A stretch of 64,000 bases of DNA from Lactiplantibacillus modestisalitolerans (GCF_005405425.1 NZ_BJEA01000009.1:1-64000); one strand, 5' to 3'. Positions 36,335-46,671 are shown, counted from the first letter of the stretch. Translations and numbers: made by a program. The notes: generated by a model not told the origin, from the letters alone.

Positions 36335-37174
36335 TTATTTCTTTGCGGGTTGATGATGATCAATCGCGTATTGACGCCGGCCACCTGGCTTAGGAATCAT
36401 GTCGGAAATCATCATGTTAATCCCACCATCAACGGTGACTTCGCCACCATTGGTGTAGTCGGAGCGGTCACTGGCCATGAACAAGACCGTGTTGGCAATG
36501 TCGTCCAAGGTCCCGATACGCCGGCTGGCAACCAGGCGCTTACGGCCGTTTTCAACGTTTGGATCACTGTAGAAGTTTTCAGAGAGCGGCGTCTTAACTA
36601 AGCAAGGTAAGACGCAGTTACTCCGAACCCCGAATTGACCCCATTCAGCAGCCATTTGCTTGGACATCATGTTGACCGCGGCTTTAGTGGTACTGTAAGC
36701 CCCACTGTAGGTTTCTGGATAACGGGAAGCAACCGTTGAAATGTGAACCATCGTCCCGTGCTTTTGTTGAATCATCACGCGGCCGAAGCGTTGTGACATC
36801 AAGAAGTAACCGGTCAAGTTAACGTTCAAGGCGGTCTTCCATTCGTCTAGGCGTAAGTCTTCTAATGGTGAGAACCGTAAGATGGCGGCGGTGTTAACTA
36901 AAACATCGATCTTACCAAACTTGTCGGTGACGGCTTTCACAGCCGCATCAACTTCCGCTTCATCAGTCGTGTTGCATTGAACAGCCAGCGTTTCAACGCC
37001 ATATTCGCTACTTAGTTGCTTGGCATAAGCTTCGGTCTTGTCCTTGATCAAATCGATCAAAACCACGTTTGCGCCTTGTTTAGCAAATTCTTCACTGAAC
37101 TTGGTACCCATACCACCAACGGCACCCGTAATTGCAACAACTTTTCCTTTTAATCCTAACCAATCGTTAGCCAT
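36335..37174 (-). CDS. Short-chain dehydrogenase/reductase
   Basis: 279 residues, classical SDR. NAD(P) motif TGAVGGMG at about 17-24, N-T-A-A-I-L near 95, Ser in H-I-S-T-V-A near 146 and YSTTK (about 159-163). Asp in V-L-I-D-L suggests NAD preference. An unusual C-terminal extension (after V-D-G-G-I-N, ending K-P-G-G-R-R-Q-Y-A-I-D-H-H) is present. It lies 28 bp after the TIM-barrel gene and likely oxidises or reduces a cyclitol-acid hydroxyl. Gluconate 5-dehydrogenase-like enzymes are the nearest pattern. Confidence 0.84.
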   Translation of the reverse strand: MANDWLGLKGKVVAITGAVGGMGTKFSEEFAKQGANVVLIDLIKDKTEAYAKQLSSEYGVETLAVQCNTTDEAEVDAAVKAVTDKFGKIDVLVNTAAILRFSPLEDLRLDEWKTALNVNLTGYFLMSQRFGRVMIQQKHGTMVHISTVASRYPETYSGAYSTTKAAVNMMSKQMAAEWGQFGVRSNCVLPCLVKTPLSENFYSDPNVENGRKRLVASRRIGTLDDIANTVLFMASDRSDYTNGGEVTVDGGINMMISDMIPKPGGRRQYAIDHHQPAKK

Positions 37175-37202
37175 GTTTATCGCTCCTCCTAATCAAATCA
37201 AA

Positions 37203-38054
37203 CTAAGCGTTTACCTTGTCAGTTAAAATTTCTGGCCAGGCCTCTTTTAAGACTGAAACCGTTTGCTTGTAAGTGTAATCCGCAACGTAATCGATGCCCT
37301 TAGCCATGTACTGATCGGAAATAACTTCGACCCCGATGACCTTTGGATCAACGCCCGCGTCCTTAATCATCTTAACGAAGCCGGCCGTGTCTAAGTCACC
37401 AGCACCTGGTGCTAAGCGGTCGTGCATGGATTCGTCACGTAAGATCGACTTAGCATATGGCCGGGTGTAAGCGTCATCAATTTGGATTGAAATAACGCGC
37501 TTGGCTTGTTCCTTCGTTAATAAGTCGTATGGTTGACCCGCGCGAACCCAGTGCCACATATCTAATAACATGTAGACGTTATCGCAGTTGGCTTGTTGCA
37601 TGATCTTCCAAGTCTTATCCAAGTTTGGTAGACCACTGTATGGCATTGGTTCGAGGGCGATGATCAAATCGCCGGCTCGTGAAGCTAATTCTTGTAACTT
37701 CTTGGCAGTGTATTCAATGGAATAGTCTTCCATTAAGCCGGTGTTGATGTGCTTAACACCGAAGAGTTCGCACATGTGGAAACAAGTTTGTTCCTTGTAT
37801 TTTTGTTCATATGAGCGTTCAGGTTCGCACCACTGAACAATATATTCAACTTCGGTACACCGAATGTTGTACTTCTTTAAGATGGCGAGGATGTCGTCAT
37901 CGGTTAAGCCTTCGTTCAATGCATCAACGTAAGTTTCAGCCCGTAAACCGATGCCGTCGTAACCAGCTTCACTAGCCGCTTTGCACCGATCTTCGAACGT
38001 GCACTTGTCGCCTAAAGTCCAGGAACTAACAGTAATTGGATGTGATTGTGTCAT
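37203..38054 (-). CDS. TIM-barrel isomerase/lyase (AP-endonuclease-2 family), possible dehydroshikimate dehydratase
   Basis: 283 residues from the ATG at 38054 with GGAGGAA; upstream extension lacks a site. Metal ligands of the xylose-isomerase-like barrel are visible: Glu in I-A-L-E-P-M-P-Y-S-G, Asp in L-L-D-M-W-H-W, Gln/Asp in I-S-I-Q-I-D-D and Glu in V-I-G-V-E-V-I. The fold serves sugar epimerases and metal-dependent 3-dehydroshikimate dehydratases (AsbF/QuiC type). The aroE neighbours make the second role attractive. It is the first gene of the minus-strand series and shares a promoter region with LysR gene 2. Confidence 0.72.
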   Translation of the reverse strand: MTQSHPITVSSWTLGDKCTFEDRCKAASEAGYDGIGLRAETYVDALNEGLTDDDILAILKKYNIRCTEVEYIVQWCEPERSYEQKYKEQTCFHMCELFGVKHINTGLMEDYSIEYTAKKLQELASRAGDLIIALEPMPYSGLPNLDKTWKIMQQANCDNVYMLLDMWHWVRAGQPYDLLTKEQAKRVISIQIDDAYTRPYAKSILRDESMHDRLAPGAGDLDTAGFVKMIKDAGVDPKVIGVEVISDQYMAKGIDYVADYTYKQTVSVLKEAWPEILTDKVNA

Positions 38055-38132
38055 GATTAATTCCTCCGTAAGTTTTGTGGATACTGAAACACGCATGCTT
38101 TGTGATTCACATAATTTATTTAATAAGTTCAA

Positions 38133-38201
38133 TCTAACCGCTTTCAGCTGAAAGTTCCAATTGCTTTTAGTTGACAATATTCATAGCTAAAAGTTATGAA
38201 T
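38133..38201. promoter_or_regulatory. Divergent control region: cre-like site and LysR box
   Basis: Minus strand TGAAAGCGGTTAGA (38133-38146) is cre with one mismatch. ATTCATA-N9-TATGAAT (38179-38201) is a T-N11-A-type LysR box. TTGACA (38171-38176) may be the -35 of the LysR gene. Confidence 0.6.
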
Positions 38202-38282
38202 TCTGCTATATTAGTAATGAAACCGGTGCCGCGCGCAATTTTCAACGGGTGCTGATCAACCGCCAAGGAGGATAATTTAATT

Positions 38283-39188
38283 ATGAATCTCGATCATTTA
38301 CGTTATTTTGTGGCCCTATCACATACGGAAAATTATACTCAAACCGCCAAGTTGTTACACATTACACAACCAAGTTTAACGAAGGCCATCCATTCATTAG
38401 AAGCTGAACTGAACGTCGACCTGTTCAAAAAACAGGGCCGCCGGGTCAGCTTAACTGCCGCCGGTCGGGTCTTCGCCAACGACGTGGAATCCTCGTTATT
38501 ACTATTAGATAAAAGTATTACCAACGTTCAAAGTTTCAACCAGAAAAAAACGCTGATCCGATTAGCCGCCCTCCGCACTCTAACAATTAAGTGGTTGCCC
38601 GACATGGTTCAACGCTACCTTCAAACCGGACCAAGCTCCGCCGTTCAGTTTCAGTTCAATACGGATACCGGCCTCTCCCCCGACATCTTAGACGGGCTCC
38701 GTAACCACCTTTACGACGTTGCCTTCTGTTCACGGTTAGAAAACTACGCCGACCTCGACTTCTTCCCGGTCGCTGAACAAACGATGGTTTGCATCACTCC
38801 CACCAACCATCCGCTCGCCAACCGTTCCAGCATCTCGCTCGCTGAAACCCTGCCCTATCCCCAAGTCACCTTCTCTGAACGGAGCGGCTTATACCACATC
38901 CTCAAACGCCTGTTTAACGATTGCGGCGGCCAGCCCATTAGCGCCTATAACGTTGAAGAGGACCAGGCCATCGCCGGTTTAGTTGCCAACGGTTTCGGGA
39001 TTGCGGTCGTGCCGAACATGTCAATTTTGCAAGGAATGCCGGTCAAAATCATTCCCCTCTCGTTTCCAAACTGGCAGCGAATTCTCTACATGGCAACCTT
39101 GAAACAAGGTGCCCTGAACCCCGCCATCGCTCAATTTACCAATTTTGTCCGTGGACAAAGCGAACAGCTTTCCGTTAACAACATTTAA
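38283..39188 (+). CDS. LysR-family regulator 2
   Basis: 301 residues after AAGGAGG. The DNA-binding domain reads LDHLRYFVALSHTENYTQTA then TQPSLTKAIHSLEAELNVDLF, and the effector-binding domain follows from about 90. It is divergent from the TIM-barrel/SDR/aroE series and sits before a same-strand MFS gene. Similar inverted repeats (ATTCATA...TATGAAT) upstream of both directions suggest it controls both. The effector is unknown; quinate or shikimate would fit. Confidence 0.85.
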   Translation: MNLDHLRYFVALSHTENYTQTAKLLHITQPSLTKAIHSLEAELNVDLFKKQGRRVSLTAAGRVFANDVESSLLLLDKSITNVQSFNQKKTLIRLAALRTLTIKWLPDMVQRYLQTGPSSAVQFQFNTDTGLSPDILDGLRNHLYDVAFCSRLENYADLDFFPVAEQTMVCITPTNHPLANRSSISLAETLPYPQVTFSERSGLYHILKRLFNDCGGQPISAYNVEEDQAIAGLVANGFGIAVVPNMSILQGMPVKIIPLSFPNWQRILYMATLKQGALNPAIAQFTNFVRGQSEQLSVNNI

Positions 39189-39314
39189 TTCATAGCTTCA
39201 GGTTATCAATAATATGTAAAGACGCTATTAGACAGCGCCGGTCAGGGTGTTAAAATTTGAAGTGAATCAAAGTTTGTGAAAATAAATTCAATCATTCATT
39301 TTATTTTATGAAAT
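39188..39314. promoter_or_regulatory. Two further LysR-box-like inverted repeats upstream of the MFS gene
   Basis: 39188-39210 reads ATTCATAGCTTCAGGTTATC and then AAT, close to the box at 38179-38201. 39294-39314 has ATTCAT-N9-ATGAAAT. Both precede the carrier gene. Confidence 0.5.
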
Positions 39315-39363
39315 CGGCAATATCAATAGACAAACCTGATTAATCATTATTTAAGCCACTTGA

Positions 39364-39377
39364 TGTAAGCGGTTAAT
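39364..39377. promoter_or_regulatory. cre-like site upstream of MFS gene 2
   Basis: TGTAAGCGGTTAAT fits cre except at position 13; it lies 40 bp before the start. Confidence 0.45.
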
Positions 39378-39417
39378 TAACCAAGATTGTGAAATTAAAG
39401 AATAGGCGGTGTTCCAA

Positions 39418-40644
39418 ATGGAGATCAAGCAAAAACAACCCCTCACCCTGACAAGCAAGCGCTACGTTCCCCTGGCTGCCGGGATTTACATCAACTATGC
39501 GATTCTCGGCATGGCAACCATCATCGTATCGCAGTACGGTACCCAGTTTCAGGCCCTCTGGCACACCAACGTCAAGGGAATCTCGACCGTTATCGCGATG
39601 ATTGGGATTGGCCGCTTACTAACGATTTTATTAGCTGGTTACCTCTCCGACCGCCTCGGCCGTAAAACGACCATGCTGATTGGGATGGGCGCCCAAATCC
39701 TATTTCTATTGGGGCTCTTCTTTAGTCCGAACCTAATTAGCGCCTGCATTGCCGCACTCTTCATGGGGGCGACCAACTCATTTGGTGATACCGCCAGCTA
39801 TCCGGCCCTGACCGACGCCTTCGAAACCCACGCCGCCAGCATGAATTCGCTGGTCAAGGCGGCCATGTCACTCGCCCAGTTCGTCCTGCCGTTCATCGTG
39901 GCCGCGCAACCCAATTCACGGGTCACACTCATGGCGATGGTCGTTATCATGGTTCTCGACATCGCGTTAATTTTCTTCGCTAAGTTTGCAACCCAGGGGC
40001 AACCGAAAACGGCGCCAACGAAGCCAACTGCCGCCGCAACGGTTGAAAAAACGACCGGACCGCAACCCTCCATGCTCATTGACGGCAGCCTGCTAATCAT
40101 CGTCGGCTTTACGTTATCGTTTACGTTCTACATTTTCTCGCAGTATGCCCCGAACTTTGGCGCTACCGTTTTAAAGTTAGGTGCCAATAGCGCGAAGTCT
40201 CTGATTTCGTGGTACGCAATGGCATCACTGGTCTCCGTCTTCATTACGTCGTCACTCGTCACAAAAGTTAAACCAATCAAATTGATTTTCGTTTATACGC
40301 TAATTTCATTCTTAGCCCTACTCCAAATGGTCGTCCTGCCAAGCGCTGAAGGTGCCCGGATTACGGCGATTGCGATTGGGTTCTTTGCCGCTGGCGGCAT
40401 TTGGCAATTGGGCTTGACCCTACTCAGCCAGTACTTCCCAGCTGAAAAGGGCAAGGTCACCGGCTACTACAGCTTTGCCACCGCGCTGACCTTCTTCGTC
40501 GGGCCGCTAGTTTCCAGTTTCATTATCGACGACACCGCCGCTAGCGTGTTGCGGGTTTTCCAAATCGATACCGGCGTGACCCTCCTTAGTCTGGTGATCG
40601 TTATCGTGTTGATGATTCGGAACCGGCGTTTTGCAACGCGTTAA
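39418..40644 (+). CDS. MFS transporter 2 of the shikimate/quinate island
   Basis: 408 residues from the ATG at 39418 with AGGCGGTG upstream; the GTG at 39409 overlaps that site. Twelve membrane helices with the motif A-G-Y-L-S-D-R-L-G-R-K in loop 2-3. It shares a common layout with the carrier at 33103-34347 (opening Y-I-N-Y-A-I-L-G against Y-F-A-Y-F-I-L-G, N-S-F-G-D-T against N-S-F-L-D-T), so the two are related carriers, possibly with different substrates of the same class. Probable LysR 2 target. Confidence 0.82.
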   Translation: MEIKQKQPLTLTSKRYVPLAAGIYINYAILGMATIIVSQYGTQFQALWHTNVKGISTVIAMIGIGRLLTILLAGYLSDRLGRKTTMLIGMGAQILFLLGLFFSPNLISACIAALFMGATNSFGDTASYPALTDAFETHAASMNSLVKAAMSLAQFVLPFIVAAQPNSRVTLMAMVVIMVLDIALIFFAKFATQGQPKTAPTKPTAAATVEKTTGPQPSMLIDGSLLIIVGFTLSFTFYIFSQYAPNFGATVLKLGANSAKSLISWYAMASLVSVFITSSLVTKVKPIKLIFVYTLISFLALLQMVVLPSAEGARITAIAIGFFAAGGIWQLGLTLLSQYFPAEKGKVTGYYSFATALTFFVGPLVSSFIIDDTAASVLRVFQIDTGVTLLSLVIVIVLMIRNRRFATR

Positions 40645-40657
40645 TTTAAATAATATG

Positions 40658-40697
40658 AACGGCCGCTCCCTGAGAATGCTCGTGGGCGGCCGTTTTG
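40658..40697 (+). terminator. Terminator of MFS gene 2
   Basis: AACGGCCGCTCC and GGGCGGCCGTT pair, followed by TTT. Confidence 0.8.
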
Positions 40698-40718
40698 ACT
40701 TTTGTTTTTATTGATGGA

Positions 40719-41032
40719 GCGTGTTCGGGCCAGCTGACGCCTGTGCCTACTACGCTAAGACCACAATGCCCAAAACCGGCATCATGGTGCTCCTTTGCTT
40801 TATAGCCGAAACGTGTGAGACCAAGCTGCCCCCTGCGCTTGCTACGCTAAGAACACGATGCCAAACCCGGGCATCATGGTGCTTTCCTGCCTTATAGTCG
40901 AAACGTGTTCGGGCCAGCTGATGCCTGTGCCTACTACGCTAAGACCACAATGCCAAAAACCGGCATCATGGTCTTAGCTAGGTAGCGCTCGACATCAACC
41001 CGCTGGCCCTCACACTCTATTTTTCACACTCT
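40719..41032 (-). repeat. Array of three family A repeats, one complete and two right-arm copies
   Basis: Read on the minus strand, 41018-40891 is complete: GGGCCAGC/GCTGGCCC, TGATG/CATCA, GCTAAGACCA/TGGTCTTAGC, ATGCC/GGCAT. 40890-40801 and 40800-40719 keep apical stems and right arms only. Each ends with ACACGTTTCGRCTATA or close. AGAGTGTGA occurs twice at the start (41032-41024 and 41018-41010); the first supplies the esterase stop. Confidence 0.78.
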
Positions 41033-41815
41033 TGCCCATCTCCCTCTCACCAACCAATGCATCGCACTCGGCAACTGCTCATTCCACAACCGCCAATCAT
41101 GCCAGCCCGACTGCTCCTGATACGTAAAGCGAGCCCCCAACTGACTTTCCAGCTCCGGCCGCCACTCCCTGATCATCGGACCCAAAAAGTCACGCGTTCC
41201 AGTTGCCACCAACACCCGCAACGCACTCGTCGCCGGCACCTGCTTCAACAACCACCGCACGTCCGCCGCCGTAGCCGTTAAATGCTGCGGGTTAAAATTC
41301 AAATCAAAATCCGGTATCAACTTCACCTGTTCCTGTCGAAAACGAGCTAAATCCGTCACCGGCGACAACGCCGCCACCGCCGCAAATTGCTCCGGCATCG
41401 TCAGCGCCCAGCGCAACGCGCCGTAACCGCCCATCGACTGCCCCATAACGTAGTTTTCCTGCGGGTCAGCACTCAGCGGAAACACATAGCGCATCCGCTG
41501 TGGCAACTCGGTCGTTAAGTAGGTCCAGTAATCCAAACCGTGGACCATGTCGGTGTAAAAGCCCCGTCCCGTCTGCGGCATCACCACCGCAACCCGGTAC
41601 TGGTCCGCTAGCGACTCGATCGTCGAACGCCGCAGCCAACTCAAAGCGTCGCCGCCTAAACCGTGCAACAACCACACCGTCGGTAACGGTTGTGGTCCCC
41701 GGACGTAGCGCGCCGGAATTTGACCATCCAGTCCCCGCGGTTCCGGCAAAATCACCTCGACCTGCGTGGGCTGCCGCAACACGTTCGAATAAAAATTATT
41801 ATGATGAACCGACAT
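41024..41815 (-). CDS. Alpha/beta-hydrolase esterase, FrmB/tributyrin-esterase-like
   Basis: 263 residues from the ATG at 41815, nine bases after AGAGGG; earlier in-frame starts touch that site. The nucleophile Ser is in GQSMGGYGA (about residue 131), the acid probably in A-T-G-T-R-D-F-L-G and the His in S-G-W-H-D-W. The oxyanion stretch is W-L-L-H-G-L-G-G-D. Related enzymes cleave short acyl esters, S-formylglutathione or phenolic esters. No signal peptide. The last codons AGA-GTG-TGA lie in a family A repeat. Confidence 0.85.
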   Translation of the reverse strand: MSVHHNNFYSNVLRQPTQVEVILPEPRGLDGQIPARYVRGPQPLPTVWLLHGLGGDALSWLRRSTIESLADQYRVAVVMPQTGRGFYTDMVHGLDYWTYLTTELPQRMRYVFPLSADPQENYVMGQSMGGYGALRWALTMPEQFAAVAALSPVTDLARFRQEQVKLIPDFDLNFNPQHLTATAADVRWLLKQVPATSALRVLVATGTRDFLGPMIREWRPELESQLGARFTYQEQSGWHDWRLWNEQLPSAMHWLVRGRWARV

Positions 41816-41870
41816 CCGTTCCATCCCTCTCACTCAGATTGTTTTGCGAGCTGAACGCTCGCGTTTGGGC

Positions 41871-41908
41871 GTAAAGAAGGGAAGGTGCCACTGGGCAACC
41901 TTCCCTTC
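41871..41908 (-). terminator. Terminator of the 6-phospho-beta-glucosidase gene
   Basis: GAAGGGAAGGT and ACCTTCCCTTC pair; TTTA follows on the minus strand. Confidence 0.75.
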
Positions 41909-41918
41909 GTTCGTCCAC

Positions 41919-43406
<1,488 letters not shown>

Positions 43407-43420
43407 TTAGTTGAACCAAA

Positions 43421-43434
43421 TGACAGCCCTTACA
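43421..43434. promoter_or_regulatory. Weak cre-like palindrome upstream of the GH1 gene
   Basis: TGACAGCCCTTACA; its complement TGTAAGGGCTGTCA lacks the central CG of cre. Possibly another operator. Confidence 0.3.
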
Positions 43435-43608
43435 TTTTAGTATAACCAACTAGCGGGTCTTTTTACAAATCCCAGCCTCAATTTTAAGTTCTAAAGGATT
43501 TTGAAAAATTTTGGTTTTTTCATTTAAAAATAACGTCGAAACTATCGTTCAAATAAACTGACCATCCGTGCTAAAATAGAAGAAATCTATGTAGAGAGGA
43601 TCCACCCA

Positions 43609-44232
43609 ATGTCATACAAAACCATACTTTTCGACGTCGACAACACTTTGATCGACTCCGCGACCATCGCATCCAATGTCTTACACCAAATCACGGCGAA
43701 CTACGGCTTTGATGTCCCAGCCGCCACGGTGCGCCAACTGGTCGGCATCCCCACCGATAAAATTTTACAGCAACTGAACTTAAGTCACGTGGACGAAATT
43801 ACGGCCGACTTCACGACCGCGATCGCGGCCCACAAGGACGAATTACGCTACTTTAACGGCATCCGCGACCTCCTAGCCCAACTTCCCCAGCGCGGCGTTG
43901 AGGTCGGCATTGTGACCTCCCGGACGGCCGTTGAAATTGAAAGTGACTTAGGCGCGTTCCCCGAAATCACGAGTGCTGACATTATCGTGACGGCGGACAA
44001 GACGACCGAACACAAACCGAGTGGTGCGCCGCTCGAATACGCGGTCAACGCCCACCACTTAAATAAAGCGGAAACGATGTACGTGGGTGACGCAATCTAT
44101 GATATGCAGGCCGCTTTAGACGCCAACATGGCCTTTGCGAGTGCGACTTGGGGCGCTTTACCGACGACTGATTTCTCGCAGGCAACCTTTACACCCAAGA
44201 CGCCGGCGGACTTGTTGCGGGTGATTGCCTAA
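43609..44232 (+). CDS. HAD-family phosphatase, phosphoglycolate-phosphatase-like
   Basis: 207 residues after GAGAGGATCC. HAD motif I is LFDVDNTLID (nucleophile Asp about residue 9), motif II is I-V-T-S-R near 105, Lys in T-E-H-K-P-S near 140 and motif IV V-G-D-A-I-Y-D near 165. The C1 cap lies between motifs I and II. Family members hydrolyse phosphoglycolate, sugar phosphates or pyrophosphate (PpaX-like). The substrate cannot be deduced from the neighbours. Confidence 0.88.
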   Translation: MSYKTILFDVDNTLIDSATIASNVLHQITANYGFDVPAATVRQLVGIPTDKILQQLNLSHVDEITADFTTAIAAHKDELRYFNGIRDLLAQLPQRGVEVGIVTSRTAVEIESDLGAFPEITSADIIVTADKTTEHKPSGAPLEYAVNAHHLNKAETMYVGDAIYDMQAALDANMAFASATWGALPTTDFSQATFTPKTPADLLRVIA

Positions 44233-44272
44233 CTAACTTAAGCTAGTGTTTAATGAGAACAAAAAACCTGGT

Positions 44273-44319
44273 AAAGACTGTTAATAAGTCCAAAAGATGG
44301 GCTTGTTAGCAGTCTTTTT
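44273..44319 (+). terminator. Terminator of the HAD phosphatase gene
   Basis: AAAGACTGTTAATAAG pairs with CTTGTTAGCAGTCTTT, then TTTT. Confidence 0.75.
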
Positions 44320-44383
44320 ATTAGCATCATTCAGATGAATAACGTGTTGTGCTAGTTAATACTAAGCTAGCCCATCTGTAAAA

Positions 44384-44430
44384 AAATACGAGTCCTAAAC
44401 GGGTCGCCACCCGTTTAAGGCTCGTATTTT
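44384..44430 (-). terminator. Terminator of the rha operon
   Basis: AAAATACGAGNCNTAAACGGG pairs with ACCCGTTTANGNCTCGTATT; a long T run follows on the minus strand. Past the rhaD end. Confidence 0.82.
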
Positions 44431-44484
44431 GCCTAAGAATGAGAAAATATAACGCAGAATTACTAACGGTGAAAGCTGAGAGGA

Positions 44485-45330
44485 CTATTCAACCGTTTCA
44501 GTTTGAGCATCCGGAGTTAAGAAGGCTTCGTTAGCCGTTAAGTCGAAGCGCTTGATTAAGTCACGGAAGTCTTTGTCCGTTAAGGATTGTAAGATTTCGC
44601 CGCCTTGGGCCCGAATGGTCGTGTAGATCAACGCGGACTTTTCAACGGTTTCAACTAAGCCGTAAGTTTCATCGAGGGAGTCGCCAGCGGCGAAGACCCC
44701 GTGGTGTGGCCAAACAACAACGCGGAAGTCGTTCATCTTAGCAGCCGTCTTTTCACCAATTTCGTTAGTCCCTGGGCACATGTAAGGAATAACACCCACG
44801 CCTTCTGGGAAGACTACGATTGATTCTGGGTGCATCTTCCAGAGGGTCCGGCTAAAGCGCTTGGATGATAGCGGCACCGTAAAGGTCATGGCAACGAGGT
44901 TCGTTGGGTGACAATGCATGATGACCCGTTGGTTAGGATCTTGCTTCAAGCGGGAAATATGGCTCATTAAGTGGGATGGGAATTCACTCGTTGGTTCGCC
45001 ACCGTCGTTAAAGCCCCACATTAAGTCAACTTCGTTCCCCTTATCGTTGATCCGGATCAAGCCCATGTCGCGTTCTGGGAATTCAACCATGTTCTTGAAG
45101 TAGCGGCCGGTCCCGGTAACTAAGTAGTACTTGCCAGCTAATTCGCTTGCGTCAAAAGCGATTGGAATTTGACGAAGAACTTTGTCGGTGTCGCTGAAGG
45201 CGCCAACTTCTTCAGCCGTCAAGCGTAAGCTGACGTTCCCACCGTTCCGTTCGTCCCAGCCGTGCCGGTATAAATTGTTGGTCGTTTGGGCCATATCATG
45301 TACGTATTGTGAATCAATAAATTTTGTCAT
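44485..45330 (-). CDS. rhaD: L-rhamnulose-1-phosphate aldolase
   Basis: 281 residues from the ATG at 45330 with GAGG upstream; a TTG at 45339 overlaps the site region. Class II zinc aldolase: zinc His in MHCHPTN (about residues 140-142) and in [11 protein letters not shown] (about 210-213), with Glu in F-P-E-G near 170. It cleaves rhamnulose-1-phosphate to dihydroxyacetone phosphate and L-lactaldehyde. Last gene of rhaB-rhaM-rhaA-rhaD. Confidence 0.94.
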   Translation of the reverse strand: MTKFIDSQYVHDMAQTTNNLYRHGWDERNGGNVSLRLTAEEVGAFSDTDKVLRQIPIAFDASELAGKYYLVTGTGRYFKNMVEFPERDMGLIRINDKGNEVDLMWGFNDGGEPTSEFPSHLMSHISRLKQDPNQRVIMHCHPTNLVAMTFTVPLSSKRFSRTLWKMHPESIVVFPEGVGVIPYMCPGTNEIGEKTAAKMNDFRVVVWPHHGVFAAGDSLDETYGLVETVEKSALIYTTIRAQGGEILQSLTDKDFRDLIKRFDLTANEAFLTPDAQTETVE

Positions 45331-45383
45331 TATTGCCAACCTCTTTTAGTAGTTTTGTTGTAACAAACCGTATTACCAATTAA

Positions 45384-46655
45384 TTAGTGCTTTTCGCGTG
45401 GGAATTGAACCTTTTGTTCATAGTCATGAATGTTGTTCAACCAATCCGTGCCAACTGGCGTATCGTTTTGTAAGCAGAATTCGTCCCAAACCGCGCCGAA
45501 TGGGAAGGACTTTAATTCTTCCGTAACGGCTAAGCGTTTCGTAAAGTCGAAGTTTAATTCGGCCTTCTTTAAATCATCGATAGGCGCAAGCATGGCTTGA
45601 AGTAAAGCCTTCTGCGTTGCACGGGCCCCAATGACCCAAGCGGCAACCCGGTTGATCGTGGCGTCGAAGAAGTCCAGGCCAATGTTAGTCCGACTCAATT
45701 GATTGTCACGAACCAGTGAACGGGTAATCCGCGTCAAGGCGTCGTCGAAGATCACAACGTGGTCACTGTCCCAACGAACTGGCCGGGAAACGTGCAACAT
45801 TAAGCCCTTGCCGAATGGTAAGAACGCTGAGAACTTGTCGGAAACGTCTTCGGTTGGGTGCCAGTGACCGGCATCGATCGTCCAGAGCTTGCCGCGGCTG
45901 ATAGCGTAGTTGTTGTAGAATAAGTGGGAACCAACCGTGTAGGATTCGATCCCGGTCCCGAACAATTTACCTTCAACGGCTTCGATGGTGTTCTTTTCGT
46001 CGTACTTCTTAGCAAAGATTTCATCCAAGGAAGCAATTAAGCGTTCCCGTGGGCTTTGCTTGTCGATTGGGTTATCCTTGAAGCCATCTGGAATCCAGAA
46101 GTTGTTAACGGATTGTTGGCCTAATTCTTCACCAAAGTAGTTGGCGATTGCCCGGGATTGCTTCCCAACTTCGATCCAGTAGTCCCGAACGTCTTTTTCA
46201 GGACTTGCTAAGGTGAAGTTGTGCTTAACCATTGGGTGGGAGAAGAAGGTTGGGTTCATATCCAAACCAACCCCTTCTTGTTTAGCCCAGTCAACCCAGT
46301 ACTTGAAGTCTTCGGGGCCAACTTCGTTCAATTCCTTCTTCTTGTCGGTAACGGCGTAGATTGAGTGTAATTGAACCTTGTGCTTCCCAGGGATTAACGA
46401 GAGGGCTTCGTGTAAGTCACCCGTCAATTCATCAGGGGTGCGGGCAATCCCAGGATAGTTCCCGGAAACGCCGATCCCACCAGTTAATTCTTGGTCGGGG
46501 TTTAAGAAACCGTGAATGTCGTCCCCTTGCCAAGCGTGAACGGATAATTTAACCTTCTTTAATTCTGCTAAGACCTTGTCCGTGTCAACGCCTAATTCTG
46601 CGTAACGTTGCTTAGCAACTTGATAAGCTTTTTCAACTTCGTCTGTTTTAACCAT
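45384..46655 (-). CDS. rhaA: L-rhamnose isomerase
   Basis: 423 residues after AGGAGG, the usual length. It converts L-rhamnose to L-rhamnulose with a divalent metal. Metal-site segments are visible: N-F-W-I-P-D-G-F-K-D, E-A-V-E-G-K-L-F, I-D-A-G-H-W-H-P-T-E and V-I-F-D-D. The opening VHAWQGDDIHGF is the family signature for substrate binding. Third gene of the operon. Confidence 0.95.
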   Translation of the reverse strand: MVKTDEVEKAYQVAKQRYAELGVDTDKVLAELKKVKLSVHAWQGDDIHGFLNPDQELTGGIGVSGNYPGIARTPDELTGDLHEALSLIPGKHKVQLHSIYAVTDKKKELNEVGPEDFKYWVDWAKQEGVGLDMNPTFFSHPMVKHNFTLASPEKDVRDYWIEVGKQSRAIANYFGEELGQQSVNNFWIPDGFKDNPIDKQSPRERLIASLDEIFAKKYDEKNTIEAVEGKLFGTGIESYTVGSHLFYNNYAISRGKLWTIDAGHWHPTEDVSDKFSAFLPFGKGLMLHVSRPVRWDSDHVVIFDDALTRITRSLVRDNQLSRTNIGLDFFDATINRVAAWVIGARATQKALLQAMLAPIDDLKKAELNFDFTKRLAVTEELKSFPFGAVWDEFCLQNDTPVGTDWLNNIHDYEQKVQFPREKH

Positions 46656-46671
46656 GTTGTGTTCCTCCTCG

